Positions 7,861 to 17,244 of a stretch of 64,000 nt of DNA are shown here, in pieces. This DNA is from Litoribrevibacter albus (GTDB lineage Bacteria > Pseudomonadota > Gammaproteobacteria > Pseudomonadales > Litoribrevibacteraceae). A program made the position numbers and the translations under genes. Every line of letters begins with the position of its first letter. The stretch's first letter is position 1. The notes under the pieces are model-generated. The model saw only the letters and a program-made list of their open reading frames with translations, was not told the origin of the DNA and ran no database searches. Location: contig NZ_BSNM01000014.1 in NCBI RefSeq assembly GCF_030159995.1, forward strand, positions 357,802-421,801, written 5' to 3'.

Positions 7861-8985
7861 CTATCGGTTCTCGATAGCAACCCACTCAGCCGACTCAGGG
7901 CCAGTGTAATCAGCACTTGGACGAATGATACGGTTGTTCGCACGTTGCTCTTTAACGTGCGCCGTCCAGCCTGTTACACGCGACATCACGAAAATCGGCG
8001 TGAACAATTTCGTTGGGATACCCATGAAGTTATATGCAGACGCATGGAAGAAGTCCGCATTACAGAACAATTTCTTCTCACGCCACATCACTTCTTCACA
8101 GCGAACAGACACTGGATAAAGAACGGTGTCACCTACTTCTTCTGCAAGCTTCTCTGACCATTCTTTAATGATTACGTTACGAGGATCAGATTCGCGGTAG
8201 ATCGCATGACCGAAGCCCATGATCTTTTCTTTGCGAGCCAACATACCCATCAAGCCTTCTTCCGCTTCGTCAGCCGTCTTGAAGCGCTCGATCAGTTCCA
8301 TCGCTGCTTCGTTGGCACCACCGTGAAGAGGACCACGAAGTGAACCGATCGCACCAGTTACGCAGCTGTGAATGTCTGACAAAGTAGAAGCACAAACACG
8401 CGCGGTGAAGGTAGACGCATTGAACTCATGCTCTGCATAAAGAATCAAAGACACGTGCATTACTTTTTCATGTAGCTCAGATGGTTTCTTGCCATGCAGC
8501 ATGTGCAGGAAGTGAGCACCGATTGAATCTTCATCTGTATTCGTTTCAATTCGAACGCCATCATGACTGAAGCGATACCAGTAACAAATAATGGCTGGGA
8601 ACAAGGCCAACATACGATCGATTTTGTCGTCTTGCTCTGAGAAATCTTTCTCTTCTTCAAGGTTGCCCAGCATGGAACAACCGGTACGCATTACGTCCAT
8701 TGGATGAGCATCTGCTGGAATCAATTCCAAAACACTTTTTAAAGCTTCTGGCATCTCACGCAGTGATTTAAGTTTGGCTTTGTATTCTGCTAACTCTTGT
8801 TCCGTCGGTAAATGACCTCGGAGCAGTAAATGGGCTACTTCCTCAAACTGTGCATTTGTTGCCAAGTCTGTGATGTCGTAGCCACGATACGTTAGACCAG
8901 CACCTGTTTTACCTACGGTACAAAGTGCTGTTTCACCTGCAACTTGTCCACGAAGACCAGCTCCGCCTAGTTTTTTATCAACCAT
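7861..8985 (-). CDS. prpC: 2-methylcitrate synthase
   Basis: Condenses propionyl-CoA with oxaloacetate. The 374-residue length and short N-terminus are typical of PrpC and distinct from the 421-residue hexameric GltA later in the window. Citrate-synthase motifs are GPLHGGANEAAME and MGFGHAIYRESDPRN, carrying the catalytic histidines, with VSRVTGWTAHVKEQ near the C-terminus. The ATG at 8985 is chosen over an in-frame GTG at 9003 because AAGGA lies seven bases before the ATG. Third gene of the prp operon. Confidence 0.95.
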   Translation of the reverse strand: MVDKKLGGAGLRGQVAGETALCTVGKTGAGLTYRGYDITDLATNAQFEEVAHLLLRGHLPTEQELAEYKAKLKSLREMPEALKSVLELIPADAHPMDVMRTGCSMLGNLEEEKDFSEQDDKIDRMLALFPAIICYWYRFSHDGVRIETNTDEDSIGAHFLHMLHGKKPSELHEKVMHVSLILYAEHEFNASTFTARVCASTLSDIHSCVTGAIGSLRGPLHGGANEAAMELIERFKTADEAEEGLMGMLARKEKIMGFGHAIYRESDPRNVIIKEWSEKLAEEVGDTVLYPVSVRCEEVMWREKKLFCNADFFHASAYNFMGIPTKLFTPIFVMSRVTGWTAHVKEQRANNRIIRPSADYTGPESAEWVAIENR

Positions 8986-9079
8986 GATTCTGTCCTTTTC
9001 CACGGCAGCATCTGCTGCATATTTATATACAAATAACTTTAACTAATATCTACAACTATCTAATTTAATTAGATATTAA

Positions 9080-9973
9080 TTACTTATTCTTACCTTGGGC
9101 AAACAATGCATCCAGTTTTTGCTCGTAATCGTGATAACCCAAGAAATCATAAAGTTCCATACGAGTCTGCATCAGATCAACGACGTCTTTCTGATCACCC
9201 TTCTCAAGGATGTTTTCATACACAGCCAACGCCGCTTTATTCATCGCACGGAATGCACTTAGTGGATACAACACCATGTCAGCACCGGCTTCAGCTAACT
9301 CCGCACGGTTATACAAAGGGGTCTGACCGAATTCAGTAATATTAGCCAAGATTGGCACATTCAAGGCATCTTTGAATGCACGATAGTGTTCCAACTCATT
9401 GACTGCCTCAGCAAAAATTCCATCTGCCCCCGCTTCAATACAGGCTTGAGCGCGTTCAATAGCAGCCTCCAAGCCTTCCTGAGCAAATGCGTCAGTACGG
9501 GCCATGATAAAGAAGTTTTCGTCCGTACGAGCGTCTACACACGCTTTAATACGATCTACCATTTCATTTTTGGAAACGATTTCTTTATTTGGACGATGAC
9601 CACAGCGCTTTTGAGCTACCTGATCTTCAATGTGTACAGCAGCCGCGCCTGCTTTTTCCATTTGTTTGATAGTACGATCGATATTGAATGCACCGCCCCA
9701 ACCTGTGTCGATGTCTACAAGTAGAGGAAGCTCAGTTGCAGAAGTAATTCTTCTAACGTCTTCGATCACATCGTTCAAGCTGGTCATCCCTAAATCAGGT
9801 AGGCCATAGGAAGCATTAGCTACACCACCACCTGACAAGTAGATTGCCTGGTGACCTACCTTTTCCGCCATTAAAGCTGTGTACGCGTTAATGGTTCCTA
9901 CAACTTGTAGAGGGTTACTTTCTTCAATGGCTTTACGGAACTTGGCGCCCGGAGACAATTTAATTGTCATCAT
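9080..9973 (-). CDS. prpB: Methylisocitrate lyase
   Basis: Cleaves 2-methylisocitrate to pyruvate and succinate. The 297-residue protein has the PEP mutase/isocitrate lyase fold, with the catalytic KRCGH signature at residues 122-126 (Cys124), the metal-binding stretch [12 protein letters not shown] near 84-94, and HIEDQ near 114. The start codon overlaps the gntR stop as ATGA, so translation of the two genes is coupled; a second ATG follows directly, and GGAG lies upstream of both. Confidence 0.96.
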   Translation of the reverse strand: MMTIKLSPGAKFRKAIEESNPLQVVGTINAYTALMAEKVGHQAIYLSGGGVANASYGLPDLGMTSLNDVIEDVRRITSATELPLLVDIDTGWGGAFNIDRTIKQMEKAGAAAVHIEDQVAQKRCGHRPNKEIVSKNEMVDRIKACVDARTDENFFIMARTDAFAQEGLEAAIERAQACIEAGADGIFAEAVNELEHYRAFKDALNVPILANITEFGQTPLYNRAELAEAGADMVLYPLSAFRAMNKAALAVYENILEKGDQKDVVDLMQTRMELYDFLGYHDYEQKLDALFAQGKNK

Positions 9974-10671
9974 GCTTCTCCTGCGGTGAGTTGATCAAAA
10001 TAAGTTTCCACGGCTTTGCGTGAACGTTGAATATGTTTCTTCATCAGCATTTCAGCCAATTCACCATCTCTGTCCGCAATGGCTTCAACAATGCGTTGAT
10101 GATGGACAAAAGCCTTTTCAGGGTGGCTTGAAATGTTAGTGGTGGATATTGCGCTGAACTGATGGCGGTACATCAAAATTAAGTGATAAAGCTCTTCACA
10201 CAATAAGTGGATGAGCTTACGATTTTTACTGCCATGAATAATGCAGTAATGAAAATCGAGATCACCTTGCTGTTTGTAGTAAGACGTACCGTCTTTGAAA
10301 TCCTGATCTTGCTGGTGCTTTTGAAGAAGGGCTTGAAGTTGCTCAATCTCGTCTTCTGTCATGTTTTCTGCTGCTAAACGGCAAGCGAGACCTTCGAGGT
10401 TTTCTCTGATTTGATAGAGCTCAATTAACTCTTTATGAGAAAGTGAAACGACTCTTGCCCCCACATTGGGAGCTCTCTCGATTAACCCCCGGGATTCTAA
10501 TCTTGAAATCGCTTCACGTAGCGGCCCCCGACTTACACCATATTTAGAGGCCAAGGCCGACTCAGAAATTTTGGTACCTGGCGCTATATCGCCATTAACA
10601 ATATCTTCCTGGACTTTGGTCAATACCTGATCAGCCAGAGTAAGATTGTTGACAACTGTAGTTAAAGTCAT
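9970..10671 (-). CDS. GntR/FadR-family (FCD) regulator of the methylcitrate operon
   Basis: A 233-residue regulator with an N-terminal winged helix ([21 protein letters not shown], then [29 protein letters not shown]) and a C-terminal all-helical FCD ligand domain. The ATG at 10671 is preferred because an upstream start at 10746 would add 25 hydrophobic residues unlike the family. It is the first gene of the prp operon, overlapping prpB by four bases, so it is probably autoregulated. Four TTGT-NN-ACAA palindromes lie at and before its start. The inducer is expected to be a methylcitrate-cycle intermediate, by analogy with related operons; the sequence does not show it. Confidence 0.92.
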   Translation of the reverse strand: MTLTTVVNNLTLADQVLTKVQEDIVNGDIAPGTKISESALASKYGVSRGPLREAISRLESRGLIERAPNVGARVVSLSHKELIELYQIRENLEGLACRLAAENMTEDEIEQLQALLQKHQQDQDFKDGTSYYKQQGDLDFHYCIIHGSKNRKLIHLLCEELYHLILMYRHQFSAISTTNISSHPEKAFVHHQRIVEAIADRDGELAEMLMKKHIQRSRKAVETYFDQLTAGEA

Positions 10672-10800
10672 AAGAAAAATGCTACGAATCGGTCTAATGA
10701 TGAGGAATTGTAGACAAAACCACTCTCTTGTCAACAATAAGAGCAAATCAAGACATTAAAACTGAGAAATATCGAATCTTTCAATACAGATTGTCGACAA
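10646..10800. promoter_or_regulatory. Four TTGT-NN-ACAA palindromic operators at the prp promoter
   Basis: Perfect palindromes of the form TTGT-NN-ACAA occur at 10646-10655 (inside the first codons of gntR), 10708-10717, 10728-10737 and 10791-10800. The steps are 62, 20 and 63 bases, close to 6, 2 and 6 turns of DNA. Such sites match the half-site style of FCD-type GntR regulators. The arrangement suggests cooperative or looped binding by the adjacent regulator. Confidence 0.8.
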
Positions 10801-10818
10801 TTCGGTCACAGACACAAA

Positions 10819-10850
10819 AAAGCCGGGAGATAAAAACACGTCCCGGCTTT
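10819..10850 (-). terminator. Rho-independent terminator of htpG
   Basis: Perfect 10-bp stem AAAGCCGGGA/TCCCGGCTTT with a 12-base loop, followed on the minus strand by a run of T. It lies 27 bases past the htpG stop and directly before the prp operator region. Confidence 0.9.
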
Positions 10851-10876
10851 AAAGGGTTTTAGAAGATGGTATTAAC

Positions 10877-12784
10877 CTACTTCATCAAATCCAATACCAA
10901 TTTGTTCATACGAGCAACATAGCTTGCAGGGTCATCCAATTGACCACCTTCTGCCAATGAAGCCTGATCAAAGATGATCTGCGCCATATCGTTGAAGCGA
11001 GCGTCATCAGACTCATCATTCAAACGCTGAATCAACGGGTGATCGGTATTAATCTCAAGAGATGGTTTAGATTCAGGTAGCTTCTGGCCAGCTGCTTCCA
11101 TCAAGCGACGCATCTGCAGACCCATGTCATATTGCCCAACGACTAAACACGCGGGTGAGTCAGTAAGGCGGTTAGTGACACGCACATCCTGTACCTTCTC
11201 GGTAAGCGCTTCTTTAAGGTGATTAACAAGACTCTCAAAGGTTTTTTCTGCTTCCTCTTTCGCTTTCTTGTCTTCTTCTGTATCCAGAGAATCAAGATCC
11301 AGCTCACCTTTCGCCACGTCAACGATTTGCTTACTGTCGAATTCACTCAAGTGACTCATCAACCACTCATCGACACGGTCTGAAAGCAACAAGACTTCAA
11401 TGCCTTTCTTACGGAACACTTCCAAATGAGGACTGTTCTTAGCTGTGTTATGGTTTTCAGCCACAACGTAGTAAATCTTGTCCTGACCTTCCTGCATACG
11501 TTCTACGTATTGCTCTAGGCTGTGAGATTGCTCTTGAGCATTATCATGTGTCGTTGCAAAGCGAAGTAGTTTTGCAATTTTCTCTTTGTTGGCAAAATCT
11601 TCACCCGGGCCTTCTTTAAGTACCTGACCAAAGGCTTTCCAGAAGGTAGCGTATTTGTCAGGCTCGTTGTTAGCCAATTTAGACAGCATGTCCAAAACAC
11701 GTTTGGTCAACGCAGTTTTCATAGTGGTAACAGCGCGGTCTTCCTGAAGAATCTCACGAGACACATTCAATGAAAGATCATTAGAATCGATAACACCTTT
11801 GATAAAGCGTAGATACATCGGCAAGAACTGGTCGGCCTTGTCCATAATGAAGACACGCTGAACATACAGTTTTAGGCCACGCGGGGTGTCACGATCCCAC
11901 AGATCAAACGGTGCATTAGTTGGCACATACAGCAGACTGGTGTAATCAAGCTTACCTTCTACCCGGTTATGCGCCCAAGTTAACGGCTGCTCGAAATCAT
12001 GTGAAACATGCTTATAGAATTCTTGATATTCTTCTTCTGAGACTTCTGATTTTGAACGAGTCCAAAGTGCAGTCGCGGTATTGATCGTTTCATCTTTTGG
12101 CTCTTCAGCCTCTTCACCTTCCGCAGGAGGCATAGGCTCAGATTTCATCACGATCGGCATTGAAATATGATCAGAGTATTTTTTAACTAAGCTACGAAGA
12201 CGGAACGAGTCGGCAAATTCATTTTCCTCTTCACGAAGGAATAACGTAATCTCAGTTCCACGATTCTCTTTAGTGATGGTTTCAACGGTGAATTCACCTT
12301 CACCTTCTGAACTCCAGAAAACACCATTTTCAGCAGACTCACCTGCTTTCCGGGTACGAACTTCAACTTTTGAAGCAACGATAAATGCGGAATAGAACCC
12401 CACACCAAACTGACCAATTAACTGGGAGTCTTTCTTCTGATCGCCTGTTAGTTGTTGTAAAAATGAAGAAGTGCCAGACTTGGCAATTGTACCAAGATGA
12501 TCAACAACATCCTGGCGGTTCATACCAATACCATTATCAGCAATCGTGATGGTGTTAGCGTCTTTATCTACCGACAAGTGAATGGCTAACTCACCGTCAT
12601 TTTCATAGAGAGAACTGTCTTCAAGCGCTAAGAAGCGAAGTTTATCGGCAGCATCCGAAGCGTTGGAAATGAGTTCGCGTAAGAAGATTTCTTTATTGCT
12701 GTATAATGAGTGGATCATTAGGTGCAATAATTGTTTCACTTCCGTTTGAAAGCCCAAAGTCTCTTTTTGTGCTTCTACTGACAT
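10877..12784 (-). CDS. htpG: Molecular chaperone HtpG (Hsp90)
   Basis: Cytoplasmic ATP-dependent chaperone of 635 residues (E. coli 624). The N-terminal GHKL ATPase motifs are intact: [15 protein letters not shown] (helix with the catalytic Glu and Asn), TIADNGIGM and [11 protein letters not shown]. The middle domain holds the catalytic-loop arginine region (LNVSREILQ), and the C-terminal dimerisation domain follows after an acidic linker near residue 500. It is monocistronic, with a sigma32-type promoter upstream and a strong terminator downstream. Confidence 0.98.
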   Translation of the reverse strand: MSVEAQKETLGFQTEVKQLLHLMIHSLYSNKEIFLRELISNASDAADKLRFLALEDSSLYENDGELAIHLSVDKDANTITIADNGIGMNRQDVVDHLGTIAKSGTSSFLQQLTGDQKKDSQLIGQFGVGFYSAFIVASKVEVRTRKAGESAENGVFWSSEGEGEFTVETITKENRGTEITLFLREEENEFADSFRLRSLVKKYSDHISMPIVMKSEPMPPAEGEEAEEPKDETINTATALWTRSKSEVSEEEYQEFYKHVSHDFEQPLTWAHNRVEGKLDYTSLLYVPTNAPFDLWDRDTPRGLKLYVQRVFIMDKADQFLPMYLRFIKGVIDSNDLSLNVSREILQEDRAVTTMKTALTKRVLDMLSKLANNEPDKYATFWKAFGQVLKEGPGEDFANKEKIAKLLRFATTHDNAQEQSHSLEQYVERMQEGQDKIYYVVAENHNTAKNSPHLEVFRKKGIEVLLLSDRVDEWLMSHLSEFDSKQIVDVAKGELDLDSLDTEEDKKAKEEAEKTFESLVNHLKEALTEKVQDVRVTNRLTDSPACLVVGQYDMGLQMRRLMEAAGQKLPESKPSLEINTDHPLIQRLNDESDDARFNDMAQIIFDQASLAEGGQLDDPASYVARMNKLVLDLMK

Positions 12785-12867
12785 GAGTATCCCCTATTGT
12801 TACTTCTTTTGGTTCAATGTTCACATTTGATCAAGTCGTGGCAAAAACCACATTTTGTTTGATGCTT

Positions 12868-12895
12868 ATGTGGGGATGGATCAGATCATTTCAAG
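12868..12895 (-). promoter_or_regulatory. sigma32 (heat-shock) promoter of htpG
   Basis: On the minus strand CTTGAAA (12895-12889) is followed after 13 bases by CCCCACAT (12875-12868). This matches the RpoH consensus CTTGAAA, N11-16, CCCCATNT. It lies 84 bases before the htpG start, as expected for a heat-shock gene. Confidence 0.8.
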
Positions 12896-12904
12896 CAATA
12901 AAAT

Positions 12905-14299
12905 TTATTTTGTTACTTTGAGTTCGGAAATTTCACTTTGAGGGATCTGAATTTCAACCCCTCCATTTTGCAATTGGATCGTAATGGACTTCGTTGGAGT
13001 AACCTTGATTAGCTTTCCTGTTCGCTCCTGACCATTCGCCTTTGTTACTAAAACATTTCTACCAACAAGAGCCAGATAGGGATCGTCGAGCGATTCTGTC
13101 TGTGCAGAAGTCTCATTCGTTATGTTTTCAGGGGAAGCAACATTAACACCATTTGGTGGAGCCATACTCTCAGGCTCAAGCATACTGGCATCTGCGCTTA
13201 CCGAGATCGACTCTGACAACATAACCTCTACATCTTCAAACTGGAGTGAAGCGATAAGGTCCAGAGGTATTTGTACATCAACCGTACCAGCCCCCAAAGG
13301 CTTACGGATGTTAATGACACGCTCTTCAAGACTTAAGAATTCACCTCGTTGTGTAGTTCCATCAACTTTGGTTACCACTAAGGCTTGCTGCTGGTAAACT
13401 TCCAGAGTTTGCCGAAATTCCGCCAAGGTTATGCGTTTTGTGGCGTTAACTTCCTGCTTTTGGTGGCGGTAGTCAGATAGGAACTTCCTAAGAACAATCA
13501 AAGAACGATGGTTTAAAAGCGTTTCCCCGTTCCTGATATCAATCGAAACGGTAATTTCTTTGACTAACTTTGATTCATCAAAGAGTTGTATTCCTGCAAT
13601 GTATTGGCGCTCAGATATAGCCCGCACCAGGCCAACTTTGAAACTTAGTTCAGTTGAGGTTTCAGGCCAACTACTTGAAATGACTTTTCGGGCATCGGCT
13701 TTGGTAAATTCCTGCAAAGTTTGATTTAACGGGTTTTGAAGATCGGCTATGAAATGATAAGAAACCTCATCCCCTTTTAGCTCCAAATCTAAGCTGAGGC
13801 CTTGCTGAGACAGCACCAACGTCTGAATAGATAAATCCTCAACAACAAATTCCTTAGTGGCTGAATCCTGATAGGAATGCAAAACCTTAGGCTGAGACAG
13901 CTGAACCTTTTCTGTCCCTACATTAGGATTCAAATCCTTGTGTTGAATCTGCCATTCCTGAACTGAAATTAATTGGTCCGTCTGAACTAAATACAGTGTT
14001 TGCTCTTCTAAAACAGTTTTCCAGCTCTCTGAGGATTGTTCTGAGTGATACATTGAAGGTAGGGTTGAGCCAACAATAAACCAAGCGCCACAAGACAGAA
14101 ACGTAGCAACCAGAAAACTCAACTGAAAAACAAACAGAAACTTATGCTCTTTTCTGTGCTTATAAGCATAGTAGAGAGCGCACGGAGGGAACCAATTTAA
14201 TAGCCAACCTTCCCCTTTACTACGAGATGAAATGCTCCACTGACAAAGAACCACTGTCAGAAAGAGTAAAAGGGAGACCAGAAAAACGATGCCTATCAT
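12905..14299 (-). CDS. Membrane-anchored protein with two C-terminal Sm-like repeats
   Basis: Unrecognised 464-residue protein. Two to three hydrophobic segments lie in the first 80 residues (1-20, 33-46, 53-78), then a polar region of about 220 residues. The C-terminal third contains two copies of a short beta-rich unit, about residues 307-354 and 416-462. Each begins with a VTK..G...RG strand-turn, has a hydrophobic middle and ends V.IQIP...I..L. This resembles the Sm/Tudor-like barrel of small bacterial proteins. The two copies are joined by an acidic, Pro/Ser-rich linker (360-405). It is likely anchored in the inner membrane by its N-terminus; the sidedness is not clear. Function unknown. 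Confidence 0.75.
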   Translation of the reverse strand: MIGIVFLVSLLLFLTVVLCQWSISSRSKGEGWLLNWFPPCALYYAYKHRKEHKFLFVFQLSFLVATFLSCGAWFIVGSTLPSMYHSEQSSESWKTVLEEQTLYLVQTDQLISVQEWQIQHKDLNPNVGTEKVQLSQPKVLHSYQDSATKEFVVEDLSIQTLVLSQQGLSLDLELKGDEVSYHFIADLQNPLNQTLQEFTKADARKVISSSWPETSTELSFKVGLVRAISERQYIAGIQLFDESKLVKEITVSIDIRNGETLLNHRSLIVLRKFLSDYRHQKQEVNATKRITLAEFRQTLEVYQQQALVVTKVDGTTQRGEFLSLEERVINIRKPLGAGTVDVQIPLDLIASLQFEDVEVMLSESISVSADASMLEPESMAPPNGVNVASPENITNETSAQTESLDDPYLALVGRNVLVTKANGQERTGKLIKVTPTKSITIQLQNGGVEIQIPQSEISELKVTK

Positions 14300-14351
14300 G
14301 TTGATTCACATTCCGTGTGCATAAAAGCTACTTATACTTCTGTTGATGACT

Positions 14352-14789
14352 TTAGGTTTCAGGGATTAAGAAGTGAGCACGTGCCGTTGTAATTGGCTCT
14401 GTTCGAGTCTTTTGCCACGCATAAATCGACACATTTGCCACACGTTTACCCTGACGGGTAAGTTCGCACTCTACAAATGTATCTTGAAAATAGCCGGCCC
14501 TCAAATAATCGATCGAAAAATCAACAATTTTTGGAAGCTTAGGCACATCCTGGAACATTAGTAGGTAAAGTGATGCAGAGAGCTCCATAAAACCACCGAT
14601 CACGCCACCATGAATGGCTGGCAACAGAGGGTTACCAATGTTCAGTTTATTTGCAGGCAGTCTAAAAATGACATCGTCGCCAAATCGCTCACACTCGACA
14701 CCAATCTTCTTAGCGTACGGTATTTGGGCAATGAGTTCACTGTAGTCACCCGATTTATGTGCACTTGCAACAAGATCTCTTAGGTTCAT
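14352..14789 (-). CDS. PaaI-like hotdog-fold thioesterase (second of a pair)
   Basis: A 145-residue hotdog-fold protein of the PaaI/4HBT superfamily. The characteristic helix region reads AIHGGVIGGFMELSAS (residues about 59-74), with IVDFSIDYLRAG later. The usual acidic residue of the HGG...D/E motif appears as Glu in FMELSA. It overlaps the upstream thioesterase gene by four bases (ATGA), so the two are co-translated and may form a heteromer. Substrate acyl-CoA unknown. Confidence 0.85.
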   Translation of the reverse strand: MNLRDLVASAHKSGDYSELIAQIPYAKKIGVECERFGDDVIFRLPANKLNIGNPLLPAIHGGVIGGFMELSASLYLLMFQDVPKLPKIVDFSIDYLRAGYFQDTFVECELTRQGKRVANVSIYAWQKTRTEPITTARAHFLIPET

Positions 14790-15286
14790 TGATAATCTCC
14801 TTGCAGAACACGCTTTCTAAAGTAATCAGGAGTGAACTCGGTACCTAAACGCATAAACGTTCCAACGCAATAAGCAATTGGGTTATCAGGATCATTTTGA
14901 TAGGCATAACCACGAGTAAAAACAACGTTTCTGGAAATCCGATAACATTCAGCAAAACCGTGAACTGGTTGGTTAGGTTCAGCCGCTTTTAGATAATCAA
15001 TACGTAAGTCTAACGTTGGACAAATTTCAAAATCTTTTAAGGAGCAAATAACCGAAGTGCCCGAGGCTGTATCCATTAAAGTTGTTATGGCACCACCATG
15101 CATGACTCCCGTTTCGGTATTTCCAACCAACTCCGGATTATAAGGAAGGTGTAATGTCGTCCCTCCTTTCTCGTCTACCTTGGAAACAGATAAACCAATA
15201 TCAACACAATGAGCCAACTCATCAATGAAACGCTGAGCGCGGGACGTAAGTCCCTGATCAACCACTTCTTCTATAGAATTATTCAT
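14786..15286 (-). CDS. PaaI-like hotdog-fold thioesterase (first of a pair)
   Basis: A 166-residue hotdog-fold protein. It carries the PaaI family motif GVMHGGAITTLMDTASG, with Asp as the probable acid, then TLDLRIDYLKAAEP. The ATG at 15286 is chosen over an in-frame TTG at 15298 because GGA sits seven bases before the ATG. It precedes and overlaps the second thioesterase gene. Probably hydrolyses an aromatic or medium-chain acyl-CoA, by family; no substrate can be inferred. Confidence 0.87.
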   Translation of the reverse strand: MNNSIEEVVDQGLTSRAQRFIDELAHCVDIGLSVSKVDEKGGTTLHLPYNPELVGNTETGVMHGGAITTLMDTASGTSVICSLKDFEICPTLDLRIDYLKAAEPNQPVHGFAECYRISRNVVFTRGYAYQNDPDNPIAYCVGTFMRLGTEFTPDYFRKRVLQGDYQ

Positions 15287-15321
15287 TAGAAATTCCAAAT
15301 AAGAACAACAGTGAAAGATCC

Positions 15322-16014
15322 TTACTTATCGGATCTGCCTCGAATTAGGGCTTTTAATGTACTTGAGTGAAACTCACGATAGTACAAAACCCCCACTACC
15401 AGTAATGTCACGGCAATGAATAAAGGGGTGCTTATAAACCAGGTCAAAAACGCCATTCCAAAGTAATAGCCTCTCAACCCTAAATTAAAATGCTTTCCTG
15501 CATTATCTATCACTTTAGCTGCAGAGCTGGCGAAAGCTTCTTTTCGCCCTGCGGAAACGCTTGGATCATCAGCAAGCGGTGCGGCGCCAATCATCACAGA
15601 ACAAAACCCGTATTGCCGTAAACACCATGAAAACTTGAAAAAGGAATACGCGAAAATACCAATCATGATGAACAATTTAAAATGCCAGTAATTGAGATCA
15701 TAAATGAAGGGAACCTCTACCCCTTGGAAAAAATCCTCAAACTTATCCAATGTGCCTAATGCCGTAACTAAACCAGCCAGAATAATGATGGATGTAGAAG
15801 CAAAGAACGCAGCGTTTCGCTCAAGATTAGAGACAATGGCTGCATCAGCAACTCTGTTGTCACGGGTAATTACTTTTAACATCCACTCATAGCGGTAATT
15901 ATGAAGAGCACTGGAGAGAGCATTACGAGAGCGAGCTAAATATTGTGCTGTATGGACATAGCCAATCCAAGCTGTAAAAAAGAAAGTCAGAGGTAATAGA
16001 TCCAAAAAAGTCAT
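15322..16014 (-). CDS. DUF599 family membrane protein
   Basis: Protein of 230 residues with about four membrane segments (residues about 4-20, 70-90, 110-130, 185-210). It matches the DUF599 family in having RNALSSALHNYRYEWM after the first segment, NLERNAAFFASTSIIILAG around the second and FKFSWCLRQYGFCSVMIG after the third. The start has an AGGAG six bases upstream. Function of the family is unknown. It lies between the thioesterase pair and the phospholipase D family gene, all on the same strand. Confidence 0.85.
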   Translation of the reverse strand: MTFLDLLPLTFFFTAWIGYVHTAQYLARSRNALSSALHNYRYEWMLKVITRDNRVADAAIVSNLERNAAFFASTSIIILAGLVTALGTLDKFEDFFQGVEVPFIYDLNYWHFKLFIMIGIFAYSFFKFSWCLRQYGFCSVMIGAAPLADDPSVSAGRKEAFASSAAKVIDNAGKHFNLGLRGYYFGMAFLTWFISTPLFIAVTLLVVGVLYYREFHSSTLKALIRGRSDK

Positions 16015-16067
16015 TCATTTCTCCTAGGAGGATGGATTTTAAAGACTTTTATTTCTCACACAAGCTC

Positions 16068-17192
16068 TTACTTTATGAGTTTGACAAAAAAGTGGGCAAC
16101 TCGGTAAGTTATTCGTTCCAGCAATTTTGATAATAGCTGACGATTTGTCCACTCATGAGGTTTGATCTCAATCGCAGATTGGAGTTTAGACAAGAAGAAC
16201 CCCTCGATGTCTGAAACAAAGCAGGAATCTGTTGATGCAAAGTTTAGCTCGTGATTAAAACGGAAGCTAAATACATCAAGATTAAACGAGCCCAGCGTAG
16301 CCCAATCATCAATCAAAATTACCTTGCTATGTAAAAAACGATCATTAAGTTCATGGATTGTAACTCCTGCAGCCAGAAGTTTTTTATATCGCCCTCGAGC
16401 AAGGTACTTCATGAACACCACATCCGTGACACCAGGAAGAAGCAATCTGACATCCACCCCCTGCTGCGCTTTTTTTACTAAAAAACGGATGGTTTTTCTT
16501 GTAGGGAAAAAATACGCACTATTGATCCATATTCTACGATTGGCACTCGATAGCTTTTTATAGAATGCCCTTTTGATCCAGTGCGTGGAGAAATGGTGCG
16601 CATATAACCAGCCAACCATACGCTTTTGAAAAATGTAATTCGGCCCTTTGAGAGGAATAAATAAGCTTCTGGGCTTGTTACCAACGGCATTAAATTTCCA
16701 AGTGAAAATGGAGCAAAGCTCAGGAATACTTTGGTCTTCCACCTTGACCATCACTTCTGACCAGGGAGACAGAGCTCTACTTGGCTGATAAAAACTATCG
16801 GTAATTCCTGCTCCACCGGTGTAAGCTATTTTCTCGTCCACAATAAATAACTTCACATGAGTACGACGTAAATTATGGAAACCTAACCCGATGTGGATGG
16901 GATTGAATAGCTTAATAGAAATATTGGGATGCAAAGAAAGACGATCAAAATCGTTATGAAGACCAAGAGAGCCAAAGGCATCAAAAATACAAAAAACCTT
17001 TACACCCGCATCAGCCGCTTCAAGCAATGTCTCAGAAACAGAGCCCCAAAGTTCGCCGTCCTCAACCAAATAGTTTTCTATCAGGATACTCTTGGTGGCT
17101 TGTTTTAACGTATCCAGGATTTCTGGATAAAAAGAGCTTCCATCGACTAAAAGTCTGGGAGGCGTACATAAGGAAGTAGAGGTAGGATTCAT
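16068..17192 (-). CDS. Phospholipase D family protein, cardiolipin synthase-like (ClsB type)
   Basis: A 374-residue enzyme with two HKD motifs: HVKLFIVDEKIAYTGG near residue 112 and HSKVILIDDWATLGSFN near residue 290. Each is followed by the Gly/Ser-rich turn of the superfamily. There is no N-terminal membrane anchor, like ClsB and unlike ClsA, and the spacing fits cardiolipin synthases or related phosphatidyltransferases. One hydrophobic stretch lies at the very C-terminus. Another PLD-family activity cannot be excluded. Confidence 0.85.
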   Translation of the reverse strand: MNPTSTSLCTPPRLLVDGSSFYPEILDTLKQATKSILIENYLVEDGELWGSVSETLLEAADAGVKVFCIFDAFGSLGLHNDFDRLSLHPNISIKLFNPIHIGLGFHNLRRTHVKLFIVDEKIAYTGGAGITDSFYQPSRALSPWSEVMVKVEDQSIPELCSIFTWKFNAVGNKPRSLFIPLKGPNYIFQKRMVGWLYAHHFSTHWIKRAFYKKLSSANRRIWINSAYFFPTRKTIRFLVKKAQQGVDVRLLLPGVTDVVFMKYLARGRYKKLLAAGVTIHELNDRFLHSKVILIDDWATLGSFNLDVFSFRFNHELNFASTDSCFVSDIEGFFLSKLQSAIEIKPHEWTNRQLLSKLLERITYRVAHFFVKLIK

Positions 17193-17202
17193 AGGAAACT
17201 AA

Positions 17203-17229
17203 TTGGTAGCCACCGAAGGCGGCTACCAA
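17203..17229 (-). terminator. Terminator-like hairpin after sucD
   Basis: Perfect 9-bp stem TTGGTAGCC/GGCTACCAA, which can extend inward by three further pairs on the minus strand. It starts 16 bases past the sucD stop. The following T-run is weak, so termination may be partial. Confidence 0.65.
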
Positions 17230-17244
17230 GCGCACACAATTAAA

